The notes below the pieces were generated by a model. That model ran no database searches and was not told the origin of the DNA. It saw only the letters and a list, made by a program, of their open reading frames with translations. Position numbers and translations under genes: made by a program. 64,000 bases of DNA from Balaenoptera acutorostrata (Eukaryota > Chordata > Mammalia > Artiodactyla > Balaenopteridae): positions 46,910,374-46,974,373 of the forward strand of contig NC_080082.1 in assembly GCF_949987535.1 (NCBI RefSeq). Direction: 5' to 3'. Each line of letters starts with the position of its first letter. The stretch's first letter is position 1. Of the stretch, positions 34,296-45,368 are shown piece after piece.

Positions 34296-34679
34296 ATAAT
34301 GCCTAGATGATTCATGGCTTCAACAGCCAGGATATTTTATCTCTAATTCTGATAAGCTACAATTATTCCCCAGGGGGGTGGGGCAAATAGAAGATAAGGC
34401 AGAAGATAAGGATGCTTTATAAATTGGAAGAGAAGCCTCTAGTCTCATATTAATCCACACAAATTTATTCTAAAAACAATTGCATTTATTTGGTTTTTTG
34501 TTTGTTGGTGTTTTGGGGTTTTTTTTTTTTTTTTGGTTTTTGGTTTTGCTTTGAAACAGTGAGACTGAAAGCAAATGATACAGAAGAAAATCAAATGAAA
34601 GCCCAAGTCATCCTCCAAAGAAGAATACCAAGTAAACTTTTAATACAGATGATCCTGGGATAATTTAATAGCTAAGTGA
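34296..34679. other. AT-rich single-copy stretch with T/G-rich tract
   Basis: A T-rich tract with GTTTTTTG motifs spans 34491-34548. Otherwise no repeat or exon is recognised. Confidence 0.5.
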
Positions 34680-35040
34680 TCCATGACTTTTCTTTTTCTT
34701 CTTTTTCTGAAAATAAATTTATTTATTTATTTTATTTTTGGCTGCGTTGGTTCTTCATTGCTGTGCGCGGGCTTTCTCTAGTTGCGGCGAGTGGGGGCTA
34801 CTCTTCATTGTGGTGCATGGGCTTCTCATTGCGGTGGCTTCTCTTGTTGCAGAGCATGGGCTCTAGGCGCGCAGGCTTCAGTAGTTGTGGCACGCAGGCT
34901 CAGTAGTTGTGGCACACAGGATTAGTTGCCCCGCGGAGTGTGGGATCTTCCTGGACTAGGGCTCGAACCCATGTCCCCTGCATTGGCTGGTGGATTCTTA
35001 ACCACTGTGCCACCAGGGAAGTCCCTCCATGATTTTTCTT
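34680..35040 (-). mobile_element. CHR-type SINE, minus strand, with 15-bp TSD
   Basis: Flanks TCCATGACTTTTCTT (34680-34694) and TCCATGATTTTTCTT (35026-35040) differ at one base. The body shows the reversed A/T tail (TTTATTTATTTATTTTATTT), 'ttggctgcgttggttcttca' near 34738 and the reversed head 'ccaccagggaagtccc' near 35010. The B box reads in reverse as GGGCTCGAACCC near 34960. Frames across it are artefacts. Confidence 0.95.
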
Positions 35041-35056
35041 AACAAATATCCTCACT

Positions 35057-35081
35057 GAGAGAGAGAGAGAGAGAGAGAGAA
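35057..35081. repeat. (GA)n microsatellite
   Basis: Twelve uninterrupted GA units just after the SINE. Confidence 0.95.
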
Positions 35082-35857
35082 GCAGCTAAGAAATATCTTT
35101 GGATTCAAAGCCATTTCTTTTTCTTTTACTTAATTTTGCAGGTATCTCAGCACGATCTGAATAAATTATGCTGACAATACCATAATATAAATGATAAATC
35201 ATCAACACAGTTTTAGTGATATATTGCATGAAATGTAAATAATAACCAGGACTGCTAATTGGCTGGCTTCTTAGGAACAAAGCTGCAACCGCGTGACTGC
35301 CCCAGTCCGGGCTCAGTCATTAAGCATTTCTGCTGGTAAGCTGTTCCTGCTGGTCTGGACAGGAAAGCACAGCCTCCAAGACAAGCCTTTGTGTGGAAGT
35401 TCTTTTGGCCTGAGAGCAAGATCGTGGAGAATGGCAGGCCATGTTTCTTTGTCCCTCCAGAGTGCCAGTGGGCTGGGACCTCACCTTGCTTCTCCTGAGA
35501 AATTGTGTCCCCCAAAAGTAACAAGAGTTAACAAGGAAAACCTCTTCACGTCAGTCAAGTTGCCGACTCTCCAAAAAACTCTTCTGACTCATTTTGATTT
35601 CTTTTTTTTTCTTTTGCTTTGATAACGATTTGATTACAACTTCATTTGACCAGAAACATAAGCTGTTTCTAAGTACTTCTTATTTTGAAAATACCTTGTT
35701 AGCATTCATCATATGTTTATGCAGCTTAAAAATATATTTTGTTTCATTTTCCCAAACAAATCCTTCTGCTTTCTGACAGGGTTGAGATTCTTATCTGCAG
35801 TTTTCCTGCTGTGTCAAACAATGTCTTGGGAAAAATAACCTGGTGTACAGTGGGCAC
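35082..35857. other. Single-copy AT-rich sequence, no gene recognised
   Basis: Short opposing frames at 35255-35622 share the same DNA and have no domain. The text near 35590-35760 is AT-rich and repeat-free. Confidence 0.5.
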
Positions 35858-36205
35858 ATTCATTTATTCAACTGAGAATGCCAGGCGTGATTCTGGGTCC
35901 TAGGGAGATGCAGAGTGAATGCCATGTGGAGTTCCCATGTTCAGGGTCTTCCATTCTAGTGGGGGCGGGCTGAGAATGAAGACGGATGAGCAAAGTGACT
36001 TGAGATCATGTGGTACAAAACAATGCAGGACAATGGGATAGAGAGTCCTGGTATGATGGGCGGGGAGAGGAAGCCTCCATGGGGCAGTGACATTTGCGTT
36101 GCACCTGTGGGACCAGAAGGAGCCAGCATGCAAAAACCTAGGGAAAGGGTGTTCCAGCCAGAGAGGACAACATATGGAAAGGCCCTGAGGCTGAAGCAGC
36201 CTATT
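35858..36205. repeat. Probable dispersed ancient repeat, family not named
   Basis: 'cattcatttattcaactgag', 'ttccattctagtgggggcgg' near 35949, 'gggatagagagtcctggtat' near 36036 and 'gaaaggccctgaggctgaag' near 36177 follow the order of a common mammalian repeat ('...cattctagtgggggagacag...caaaggccctgaggcaggag...'). I recognise the pattern but not its name. Frames on both strands here are not genes. Confidence 0.5.
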
Positions 36206-37465
36206 GAGTGTGAGGGAGGCAAAAGAGAAAAAGAGAGAGAATCAGGGAGGCAGAGGGTGGAGAATTGGTTCCCCTGTGTAGGGATGATTCTACCCCATGG
36301 ACCATTTGGTGATTCTACCTTCTCCCACACCTGAGGTCCTTGCACAAGCCTCCACTCCCAAGCTCCTACTTCACATGACACCTTCTATCAATAGGGCTGT
36401 GACTCTGAGCCACCACCAATGCAGCACCCAGATCCTGTCTTCTCCTAGCTCCTTGCACTTGGAATTGGAGTTTATTCCCTCCCCAAACCTGCCAGCTTCT
36501 TAATTAGGGCCACTCTGATTAGAGTTTGGCCAGCCCACTGCAAATGTGATCCAGGTGGGTCCTGGATACCACTTCCAGGGACTGGGCCTGGAAGGTTGTT
36601 TCAGTGTTGATCGTCTCGTTGGGATCCAGGAGCCCAGCTAAGATTGCCCCTCTCCAAATCAGGGGCTGATATGTTGCTCCTAACCACATACATGCTGTGG
36701 CCTGCTGCCCCTTTGTTCATCAGTTGGCTAATCCTCGCAACTCACCGCCTCTAGGGATATGAGAATGTAACAGGTGACGTCCCTGACCCCTGAAAGTGGG
36801 GTCATCAAAGTATTGCTTGGAGAGTTCTCTGAAGTGGCTTACAGTGCAGGGCAACCCTCCTGAAGGAAAGCTCTCAGGAGTAACTCCCTAAATATTGCTC
36901 CTTCAGATGGGTGAGCAGCCTTGGTTCCTTCCCAGGGTCAATTTGGACACTAGCCAGCATCCCATGGAGTCAACCAGCAGCCAGATAAGGGTGGATTTTA
37001 CTGTCAAAAACTATCAACACAGGGACTGTGGCCAACCTAAGTGCTGCAGGATTTATCAACTTTCTTCTTGCTACTGTCATTTCTGGTCTCCCACCCCACC
37101 ATAATCAAAACCATTTATAAAGCACTCCATCTGCACAGAGCTCCAATTTAGGCCTGGGACAGAGTGAGTTAAGCAGACAAAAGGTCCCCATCACAGAAGT
37201 GAGGGTCCATCAGGGATAGACAGTAATAAAGCAGATGAACTAGTTAAGGCAGGCATAAAGCCAAAAGGCAAAGTTACAAAGTATTTGCATTAAATGCAAG
37301 CAGAAGGGTCAGAAGACTCTAGTGGGGACCAGAAATGGAGAAAGAGGGTCCTATGTGAGTTGAGAACAATTCTTCCATTTGCATCCCAAAGACTTCCTTA
37401 CCCAATGGAAAGGCACATCCATTGTATTAAAAGACAAAAGACCATTGTTTTATTTAATTTCAATG
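36206..37465. other. Single-copy sequence, no gene recognised
   Basis: The 141-codon minus frame at 35956-36381 crosses from the preceding repeat and has no domain. Around 37130-37290 the text 'tagacagtaataaagcagat' again hints at the dispersed repeat. No exon identified. Confidence 0.45.
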
Positions 37466-39392
37466 TTTAAAATGTAGACAAAGAGCCAAGAATATACAAT
37501 AGAAAAAGAACACTCCCTTCAATAAATAGTGTTGGGGAAACTGGGCAGTCACATGCACAAGAATGAAACTGGACTACTATTTTACACCATACACAAAAAG
37601 TAACTCAAATGGATTAAAAACTTGAATGTAAAACCTGAAACCATAAAACTCCTAAAAGAAAACATAGGCAGTAAGCACCTTTACATCATTCTTGGTAATT
37701 TTTTTTTTTTTATCTGACACCAAAAGCAAAGACAACAAAAACAAAAATAAACAAGAGTGACTACACCAAACGCAAAAGCTTCTGTACAGCAAAGGAAACC
37801 ATCAACAAAATAAAAAGACAACCTACTGATGGGAGAAAACACTTGAAAATTATATATCTGATAAGGGATTAATATCCAAAATATATAAAGAATTCATACA
37901 ACTCAACAGAAAAAAAAAATACCAAACAATTCAATATAAAAAATGAAATCTTGCCATTTGCAACAACGTAGATGGATCTAGAAGATGTTATGCTAAGTGA
38001 AATAAGTCAGACAGGGAAAGACAAACACCATATGATCTCACTTATACATGGAATTTAAAAAGCAAAACACAAACAAACAAAATGAAAGGGGTCTCATAGA
38101 TACAGAGAACAAATGGGTGGTTGCCAGAGGGGAGGGATAGAGGTCAGCAAAATAGGTGAAGGGGATTAAGAGGTACAAACCTTCAATTATAAAACAATTA
38201 AGCCGAAGGAATGTTGTACGTATACAGCGAAAGGAATATGGTCAATAATATTGTAATAACATTTTACAGGGACAGATGGTTACTAGACTTATCATGGTGA
38301 TCATTTTATAATGTATGCAAATCATTATTTAGTAAACCTGAAACTAACATAATATAGCATGTCAACTATTTCAATTTTTTTAAAATGGTCAGAAGATCTG
38401 AATAGACATTTTCTGAAGAAGACATGCAAATGGTCAACAAGTACATGAAAAGATGTTCACCACCACTAATCATCAGGGAAAAGCAAATCAAAACCACAAT
38501 GAGATATCACCTCACATCAGTTAGAATGGCTATCATAAAAAAGACAAGAATAACAAGTGTTGGCAAGGGAAAAGGGAAAACTTGTGTCCTGTTAGTAGGA
38601 ATATAAATTGGTACAACCTTTATGGAAAACAATATGGAGGTTCCTCAAAAAACTAAAAATAGAAACACTGTATAATCTAGCAATTCCACTTCTGGGTATT
38701 TATCAAAAAAAGAAAAAAGAGAAAAGAAAACACTAACTCAAAAAGATATATGCATTCTTATGTTCATTGCCAAGATATGGAAACAACCTAAGTTTTTATT
38801 GATGGATGAACAGATAAAGAAAATGTTGTCTGTGTGTGTGTGTGTATAAATAAATATAATGGAATATTATTCAGCCATAAAAAGTAATAAAATCTTACCA
38901 TTTGTGCCAAGATGGACGGACTTTGAGGGCATTATGCTAAGTGAAATAAGTCAGGCAAAGAAAGATAAGTAATGTATGAACTCACTTATATGTGGAATCT
39001 AAAAACACAAAAGAAAAGAAAAAGCAAGCTCATAGATACAGAGAACAGATTGGTGTTGCGAGAGGCAGGGGTGGGGGGGGCAAAATGAGAGCAATGGGTA
39101 AAGGAGGTGAAGAAGTATAAACTTTCAGTTATGAAATAAATAAGTCATGGGGATATAATGTACAGCATGGTGACTATAGTTAATAACACCATGTTGCATA
39201 TTTGAAAGTTACTAAGAGAATAAATCTTAGAAGTCCTCATCATAAGAAAAAAATATTGCAACTCTTAAGGAGTTAACTAGATTTTTTGTGGTGATCATTT
39301 CCCAATATATGAACAAGTATAGAGTCATTATGTTGTAAACCCGAAACTAACATGGTATATGTCAATTATACCTCAATTTTTAAAATGTAGAC
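37466..39392 (+). mobile_element. 5'-truncated L1 with 14-bp TSD, host of a nested L1
   Basis: TTTAAAATGTAGAC occurs at 37466-37479 and 39379-39392, bounding the insertion. The body begins in ORF2 ('gagccaagaatatacaatag' near 37483), passes 'ggattaatatccaaaatata' near 37866, is interrupted at about 37938-38384, then resumes 'tctgaatagacattttctga' near 38398 and runs to an L1 3' end 'gtcaattatacctcaatttt'. A T run replaces part of the text at 37699-37710, and a TG repeat sits at 38830-38846. Stops and shifts make ORF2 inactive. Confidence 0.93.
37938..38384 (+). mobile_element. L1 3' end nested inside an older L1
   Basis: At 37938 the host L1 text jumps to a late ORF2 point ('gaaatcttgccatttgcaac' near 37945), runs through its own 3' UTR to 'gtcaactatttcaatttttt' near 38360, and then the host text resumes where it had left off. 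Only a last ~445 bp of the donor was inserted. Boundaries are accurate to within a few bases because both edges are A/T-rich. Confidence 0.85.
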
Positions 39393-39656
39393 CAGACTTC
39401 CATTTCATGAACAAGAGTCATAGACTCATATTCCTCTGCCTGTGCCCTCTAAAAACAACTAAATGTCTTGGAAATAATTCAACACACAATGATAAAAGAG
39501 CTCTAAAAACTGAAAAGAAGAGGGTGGAATGGCCAAGAATCTCAGAACTTGAGGATGGCATGATGAGTACCCCCCAGGTTTTCTTTCTATTTTCCATATA
39601 ATTCTAGACTGGGTTTCAGAGAAACCTGCAACCTGGAACTGCCTACAGACATATGT

Positions 39657-39657
<1 letters not shown>

Positions 39658-39698
<41 letters not shown>
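39658..39698. repeat. (CA)n microsatellite
   Basis: About 20 uninterrupted CA units in the 5' part of the old L1. The long minus frames at 39459-40015 that encode poly-Val/Cys read through this tract and are artefacts. Confidence 0.97.
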
Positions 39699-39700
<2 letters not shown>

Positions 39701-41861
39701 AGCCAAGAGATTGGGAAGGGAGATGTCCAACAAAAACCTGGTGGGAAACCCCAACCATGCTTCACAACTTGTGCCCCAAATTCTGATCTGTAGGCGGCAG
39801 TAGTAGTAGCAAAGCCCAGCTGTTCCAACCCTTGCTTTATAACCAGGGTCCAATCTGTCTTCAACGTCAGCAGCAAAGCTCCAGAATTGGACAGTCCAAT
39901 CTGAAAGCAACAGCAGCAGCAGCAAAGCGTTATATCTCCCCAGTCTCCAATCAGGGGAATGAGGAGACCCAGGTCCACTAACTTCTGCTTCTCCTCTCAG
40001 AATATCACCTAGCATCAGCAGGCATCCCAGGAAAGCACCTTCTGTCCCTACAAATTATACCTGCAGAGGTTGATTGGGAGACCCAGTCGCATCAAAAGAA
40101 TGAAGCAGACCAGAGCAACTTTGCAAGGGCTCAGAAAACTAAACTGCCATTGGAACTGAAGCGCATAAAAATAGTCCAGACTGTACACTAGCCTAAACAG
40201 ATGCAAAAATAGAAGATTTAAATAGGATCAAGTCCCCTAATATAATAGTCAAAATGTATAAGATACAATCTAAATCCACTCTTCATACCAAGAGGCAGGG
40301 AAACCATAATTTGAACAAAGAAAGATAAGCAACTGATGTCAATATGCCAGGATGAATGAGATGCTGAATTTATCTGAAAAGGATTTTAGAATGACAATCA
40401 TAAAAATGCTTCAACAAAATCGATTACAAATTCTCATGAAGCAAGTGAAAAGATAGGAACTACAAGCAAAGAAATAGAAGTTATAAAAAAAGAATCAAAT
40501 GGAAATTATAGAAATAAAATATATGATAACAAAAATATAGAATCCACTGATGGGCTCAGTGGTAAGTTGGAGATGACAAAGGATAGAAGCAATGAACCTG
40601 AAGACAGATTAATAGAGTTTATTCAATTAGAACACCAGAGAAACAATTAACAGAGCCTCAAGAATCTGTGGGACAGTAATAAAAGACCTAGCTTTCATAT
40701 TGTAAGAGTTTCAGGAAGAAAAGAAAGAGATAGTGGAACTGAAAAACTATTAAAAGAAATAATAGCTGAATACTTCCCAAATTTGGTGAGAAACCTAAAT
40801 CCATGGATTCATGAAGCTGAACAAATTCCAAATAAGGATAAATCCAAAGAAATCCACACCAAGACACATAATAAATCAAATTTCTGAAAACTAAAGACAA
40901 CAAAAATAACCTTAAAAGGGGCAGAGGGAAATGATGCATTACCTGTAAAGAAACTCCAATTTGCATGACAGTGGATTTCTCATCTAAAACTGTAGAGGCC
41001 AGAAGGAAGTGACACAATATTTTTCAAGTGCTGGAAGAGAAAAACTGTCAACCTTGATTCCTATATCTGGCAAATCTACCCTTCATAATAAAGGAGAAAT
41101 ACAGACACATTTGGACAAACAAAAACTAAGAGAATTTGTTGTTAGCACACCTACCCTTTGAGAACGACTAAAAGAAGTTCTCCAAACAGACAAAAAGAAA
41201 AAGATAATAGAAGTCTGGGACCTTCAGAAAGTAAATAAAAACAATGGAATGGGTAAAAATAGAAGTAAACATAATAGATTATTCTTTACCTCATGAGTTT
41301 CTTTGTGGTTGAAACAAAAGTTGTAACACCATCTGACATGGCACTCAATGTATATACAGGAACTACTTTAAACAATTATATTTTAAAAGTGGGGCGAGTA
41401 AAGAGACCTAAAGGGAAATAAGGCTGTTACACTTCACTTGAAGTGGTAAAACATTATGTATATGGTAAGATATAGAATAACCAGTAAGGAAATTACACAA
41501 AATGATATACTCAATAACATTATAAATAAATAAAAATGAAACTCTAAAAATATTCAATTAACTCATGGGAAAGTAACAAAAAAGAAATAGAGTTAAAAAC
41601 AAACAAAGGGGAAAATAGAACATAAATAATAAAATAGCATACTTAAATCTTATTATACCAATAATTACTTAAAGTAAATGTAAATTACTGAAATGTAAAC
41701 AGTCTAAATACAACAGCTAAAAGATAGGTATTGGCAGAATAAACGAAGACCCAACTCTATGCTGTCTACAAGAAACTCACTTCAAACATAATGACTAGGT
41801 AAGTTAATGTAAAAGACTGGGGTGGAGGGGAAAGTATATCATGGAAACATTAATCCAAAAC

Positions 41862-41983
41862 AGAAAGAGAAAGAAAGAAGGGAAGAAGGGAGGGGGAAGG
41901 AAGGGAGAGAGAGAGAGAGGAAGGAAGGAAGGAAAGAAGGAAGAAGGGAGGGAGGGAGGGAGGAAAGAAGGAAGGAGAGAAAA
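41862..41983. repeat. 122-nt uninterrupted homopurine tract (GGAA/GAAG/GGGA)
   Basis: Every base from 41862 to 41983 on the plus strand is A or G, arranged as shifting GAAA, GGAA, GAGA and GGGA units. It lies inside the L1 endonuclease region, where an ordinary copy would read 'accatgcaaacattaatc...'. Such tracts can adopt triplex (H-DNA) structure; that property is known of the class and not shown here. Confidence 0.96.
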
Positions 41984-42700
41984 TATTGCTACACTAATAT
42001 CAGATAACACAGACCAGAACAAACAAAATTGTTTAGGATGAAGAAGGACATAGCATAATGATAAATGAATCAATTCACAGGAAGATCTAGCAATCCCAAA
42101 TGTGTATGCACCAAAAAACAGAACATCAAAACAAAAACTGACAGAGCTGAAAGAAGAAATAGATAAACCCACAATTATATTTGGGAATTCAATACCCCAC
42201 TATTGGCAATTGATAGAACTACTAAACAGTAAATCAGCAAGCATATAGAAGGACTGATCAACTGACATGATCTAACTGACAATTATAGAACATTCCCCTG
42301 CAACAACAGCAGAATACATGTGCCTTTCAAGTACCCTTTGTTTACCAAGGTAAACCATATCCTGAGTCATAAAACAAACCTCAACTAATTTAAAAGAATT
42401 GAAATCATGCAGACTATGTTCTCTGACCATAAAGGAATCAAACAGAAATCAATGACAGGAAGACAACAGAAAACTCAAAACACTTGGAAATTAAATGACA
42501 CACTTCTATATAATCTATGAGTCAAAGTGGAAGTTTCACTGAAAATTAAAAATGCATAGAATATAATGAAAATAATTGTAGGCTATATCAGAATTTGTGG
42601 GAAGAAGCTAAAGTAGTGCTGAGAGGGAAATTTATGTTAGTTAATGCTTACATTAGAAAAGAAAAAAATACCTCAAATCAATAATCTAAGTTCCTACCTC

Positions 42701-43367
42701 AAGAAACCAGAAAAATGGTACAGCCACTATGGAGAACAGTATGGAGGTTCCTTAAAAAACTAAAAACAGAGCTACCATATCATCCTGCAATCCCACTCCT
42801 GGGCATATATCCAGAGAAAAACACAGTCCAAAAGGATACATGCAACCTAATATTCATTGCAGCACTGTTTACAGTAGCCAAGACATGGAAGCAACCTAAA
42901 TATCCATCGATAGAGGAATGGATAAAGAAGACGTGGTACATATATAAAATGGAATATTACTCAGCCACTAAAAAGAATGAAATAATGCCATTTGCAGCAA
43001 CATGGATGGACCTAGAAATTGTCATACTGAGTGGAGTAAGTCACACAGAGAAAGAGAAATATTGTATGATATTGTTTATATGCAGAGTCTAAAAGGAAAT
43101 GATACAAATGAACTTACTTACAAAACAGAAACAGACTCACAGACTTAGAGAATGAACTATGGTTAGCAGGGGGGAAGGGTGGGAGGAAGGGATAGTTTGG
43201 AAGTTTGGGATTGACATCTACACACTGCTGTATTTAAAATAGATAACCAATAAGGACCTACTGTATAGCACAGGGAACTCTGTTCAATATTATGTAACAA
43301 CCTAAATGGGACAAGAATTTGAAAAAGAATTTTTTAAAAATCAAAAAAAAGAAAGAAACCAGAGAAA
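42701..43367 (+). mobile_element. Young L1 3' insertion nested in the old L1, with TSD
   Basis: AAGAAACCAGAAAAA (42701-42715) and AAGAAACCAGAGAAA (43353-43367) flank it, a 15-bp duplication with one mismatch. The inserted L1 carries the last part of ORF2 still open, a strongly G-rich 3' UTR tract (43169-43191) and the end 'atgggacaagaatttgaaaa' with A-rich tail. The host L1 text resumes seamlessly after it. This is the least decayed L1 in the window. Confidence 0.92.
42715..43092 (+). pseudogene. L1 ORF2 C-terminal end, still open
   Basis: 125 codons with the characteristic L1 ORF2 C-terminus: an N-terminal W-R-x-L-K-K-L-K-T-E-L stretch, P-L-L-G-I-Y-P, then Y-S-A-T-K-K-N-E and W-M-D-L-E. In a full ORF2 this tail follows the reverse transcriptase and contributes nucleic-acid binding; here there is no endonuclease or reverse transcriptase because the insertion is 5'-truncated. 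The first Met is fortuitous. Reading through the true L1 stop near the end adds a few non-consensus codons. It is not a gene, but its openness shows recent insertion. Confidence 0.85.
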
Positions 43368-44160
43368 GAAGAACAAAATAAACATAAAGCAAGCAGGAGG
43401 AAGGAAATATTTTTTTTTAAAAAGCAGAAATCAATAAAATAGATACAAGAAAATAAAGGAGAGGAATGAAACAAAAAGCTGTTTTTTAAAAAATCAATAA
43501 AATTAATAAACCTCTAGCCAGGCTAACCAAGAAAAAAAGAAACAAGATGCAAATTACCAATATCAGAAGTAAATAGGGCTCATCACTACTGATCCATGGA
43601 CACTAAAAGAATAATTAAGAAATACTGTGAACCAATCTATGCCAATAAATTTGATAACTTAGATGAAATGGACAACTTCCTTCAAGACACAAATTACCAA
43701 AACTTACATGGAGAAATAGATACTATGGATAAGCCTATATCTGATAAAGAAATTGGATCAATAATGAACAACCTTCAGAAAAAGAAAGCACCAGGTCCAG
43801 ATGGGTTCATTGGTGTATTCTACCAAACATCTACAGTAGAAACTATACCTATTTGTTTCCAGAAAATAGAAGTGGAAAGAATACTTCCTAATTCACTCTA
43901 TTAGGTCAGCATCTGACAAAATACAACACCCAATCATAATAAAAACTTTCAGCTAACCAGGAATTTCCTCAATATGATAAAGAACATCTACCCAAAAAAC
44001 AACAGCTAACATCACACTTTAAGGTAAGAAACTGGATGCTTTCCCCTTGATTGGGAAGTCCTATCTAGTGCAAAAAGAAATAAAAAGGAAATAAAATACA
44101 TGATTGAACGGGAAGAAATAAAACTGCCTTTTTTCACAGATGACATGATTATCTCACTGG
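43368..44160 (+). mobile_element. Old L1, continuation into reverse transcriptase
   Basis: Text continues from the endonuclease/RT linker ('aaacctctagccaggctaac' near 43509) to the start of reverse transcriptase, and finally to the catalytic region near 44138, which reads F-F-T-D-D-M-I. Material is missing between about 43905 and 43960 and after 43985 compared with a full element. The L1 stops abruptly near 44160; no 3' UTR follows. Confidence 0.8.
43596..43904 (+). pseudogene. L1 ORF2 reverse transcriptase N-terminal remnant
   Basis: A 102-codon open stretch containing K-K-A-P-G-P-D-G-F, the conserved motif at the start of L1 reverse transcriptase, and F-Y-Q-T shortly after. It lacks the catalytic Asp pair, which lies further on and out of frame. 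Remnant of the surrounding L1, not a host gene. Confidence 0.85.
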
Positions 44161-45280
44161 TTAGAGGGATTGATGAACGGATGGATTAATGAACATGACA
44201 GTCCCAATATCAGACCAATGATAACTAAGTTTTATGACCTGGAAGAACTAATCTCACTGTTGATGTGTTCTGAAGATTCACAAAAGAGTCAAAGGGACCA
44301 GCCGGTGTTTCATTTTTTCAATGAGATATTGGTATGATTTTTAGAAATTGCTGTACAAGCAAAAATCTCCCCATGCTCTGTAAGTGCTACTTACCTCTAT
44401 TTACCTCTTATTCCTAGACCTTATCCTCACTTTCAGGGACATATTCTAAAGGTCTGATCACTTCAGTCCAAAGCTAAACAATTTAGATAAACAACCAGTT
44501 ATCTGAATGATACCTGGTGCACTAGACCTCTTGAAAGAATTTCCAGTGTCAGTGGAAATGTGTTTGCTTTCTAGACAACATCACCTGGAATAAAGGGAAG
44601 AAATTTCAGAGCTGCTTGACTATGTAGAAAATAAAGTTTACAATAATTCACAGAGTATAGTTTGACCTCCAGGAGCTTACATTCAGGAACAGAGACATTG
44701 ACAGATACAAACATCCAGATGATTGAACAAAACCACTGTACAGATAATAGTTAAGATTAAGCACGTCTCATGTATATAAGCCAACATTAAACCCAATGTT
44801 CAATAGATTACCTGTAGTAATTTAAAATCCCTTAAAATTTTATAATCTCTTAGGCAGCAAACATCAGTTTTCATTAAACATTTGTCTTATAGCCCACACA
44901 AAGGTGCATATGAGACATAATTAAGCAACTCCTGCCTCAATCACTGGGATTTGGAGTAATAATTCTTTTTCTTTTGAATAATTTCAGGAGAGATAATTTT
45001 GTATGCAAAAAAAGAAAGGGTGGGGAAAATAATGAAAATATGAGCCACTGTTACTATGCACACATTAAATGAAAATTCAGTTGGTTTCTTGAAATACAGG
45101 TGATCAAAACCAAAAGAAAACTTTGCACAGTAATGGTCTAGTCTAGAATCTTGATTGCTTATACCCTTTGTACTTCAAACCTCACTCCTGTGTGCCAAAA
45201 CATCTTGACATTACATCAGCATCATCCTGAAATAATTGTAACTCTGAAGGAGCAAACAGGCAAAGAAAACAAAGGACAAT
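44161..45280. other. Single-copy AT-rich sequence, no gene recognised
   Basis: No repeat or exon identified. Some stretches, such as 44320-44360 and 44940-45010 ('gaataatttcaggagagata'), read like conserved non-coding DNA. No long frame. Confidence 0.5.
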
Positions 45281-45320
45281 TTTATATGTATATAAAATTA
45301 TAATTATATATATAATTATA

Positions 45321-45367
<47 letters not shown>
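45281..45367. repeat. (TA)n microsatellite
   Basis: AT-rich sequence leading into an uninterrupted TA run at 45329-45364. The minus frame rich in Tyr-Ile over this region is an artefact. Confidence 0.96.

Positions 45368-45368
<1 letters not shown>

Larger units (their letters stand above)
39393..42700 (+). mobile_element. Old long L1 (L1M type): 5' region, ORF1, ORF2 endonuclease
   Basis: After an upstream region resembling an old L1 5' UTR ('gatgagtaccccccaggttt' near 39561), ORF1 text follows (40340-41180; for example 'ataatagctgaatacttccc' near 40759 and 'gaagttctccaaacagacaa' near 41175). ORF2 endonuclease runs from about 41650, with the N-V-Y-A-P motif encoded at 42099-42113. A younger L1 then interrupts at 42701 and the element resumes at 43353. 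Frames are broken throughout. ORF2 normally nicks DNA and reverse-transcribes its RNA; this copy cannot. Confidence 0.82.

Noticed and set aside
39794..39927. Short CAG/TAG triplet runs ending in CAAAGC, three times
   Set aside because: Only three to four units each; too short and imperfect to call a triplet-repeat locus.
39587..40015. 142-codon minus frame with poly-Val/Cys
   Set aside because: The repeat residues are a translation of the CA microsatellite at 39658-39698.
41822..42041. Lys/Glu/Gly/Arg-rich frames
   Set aside because: Translations of the homopurine tract.
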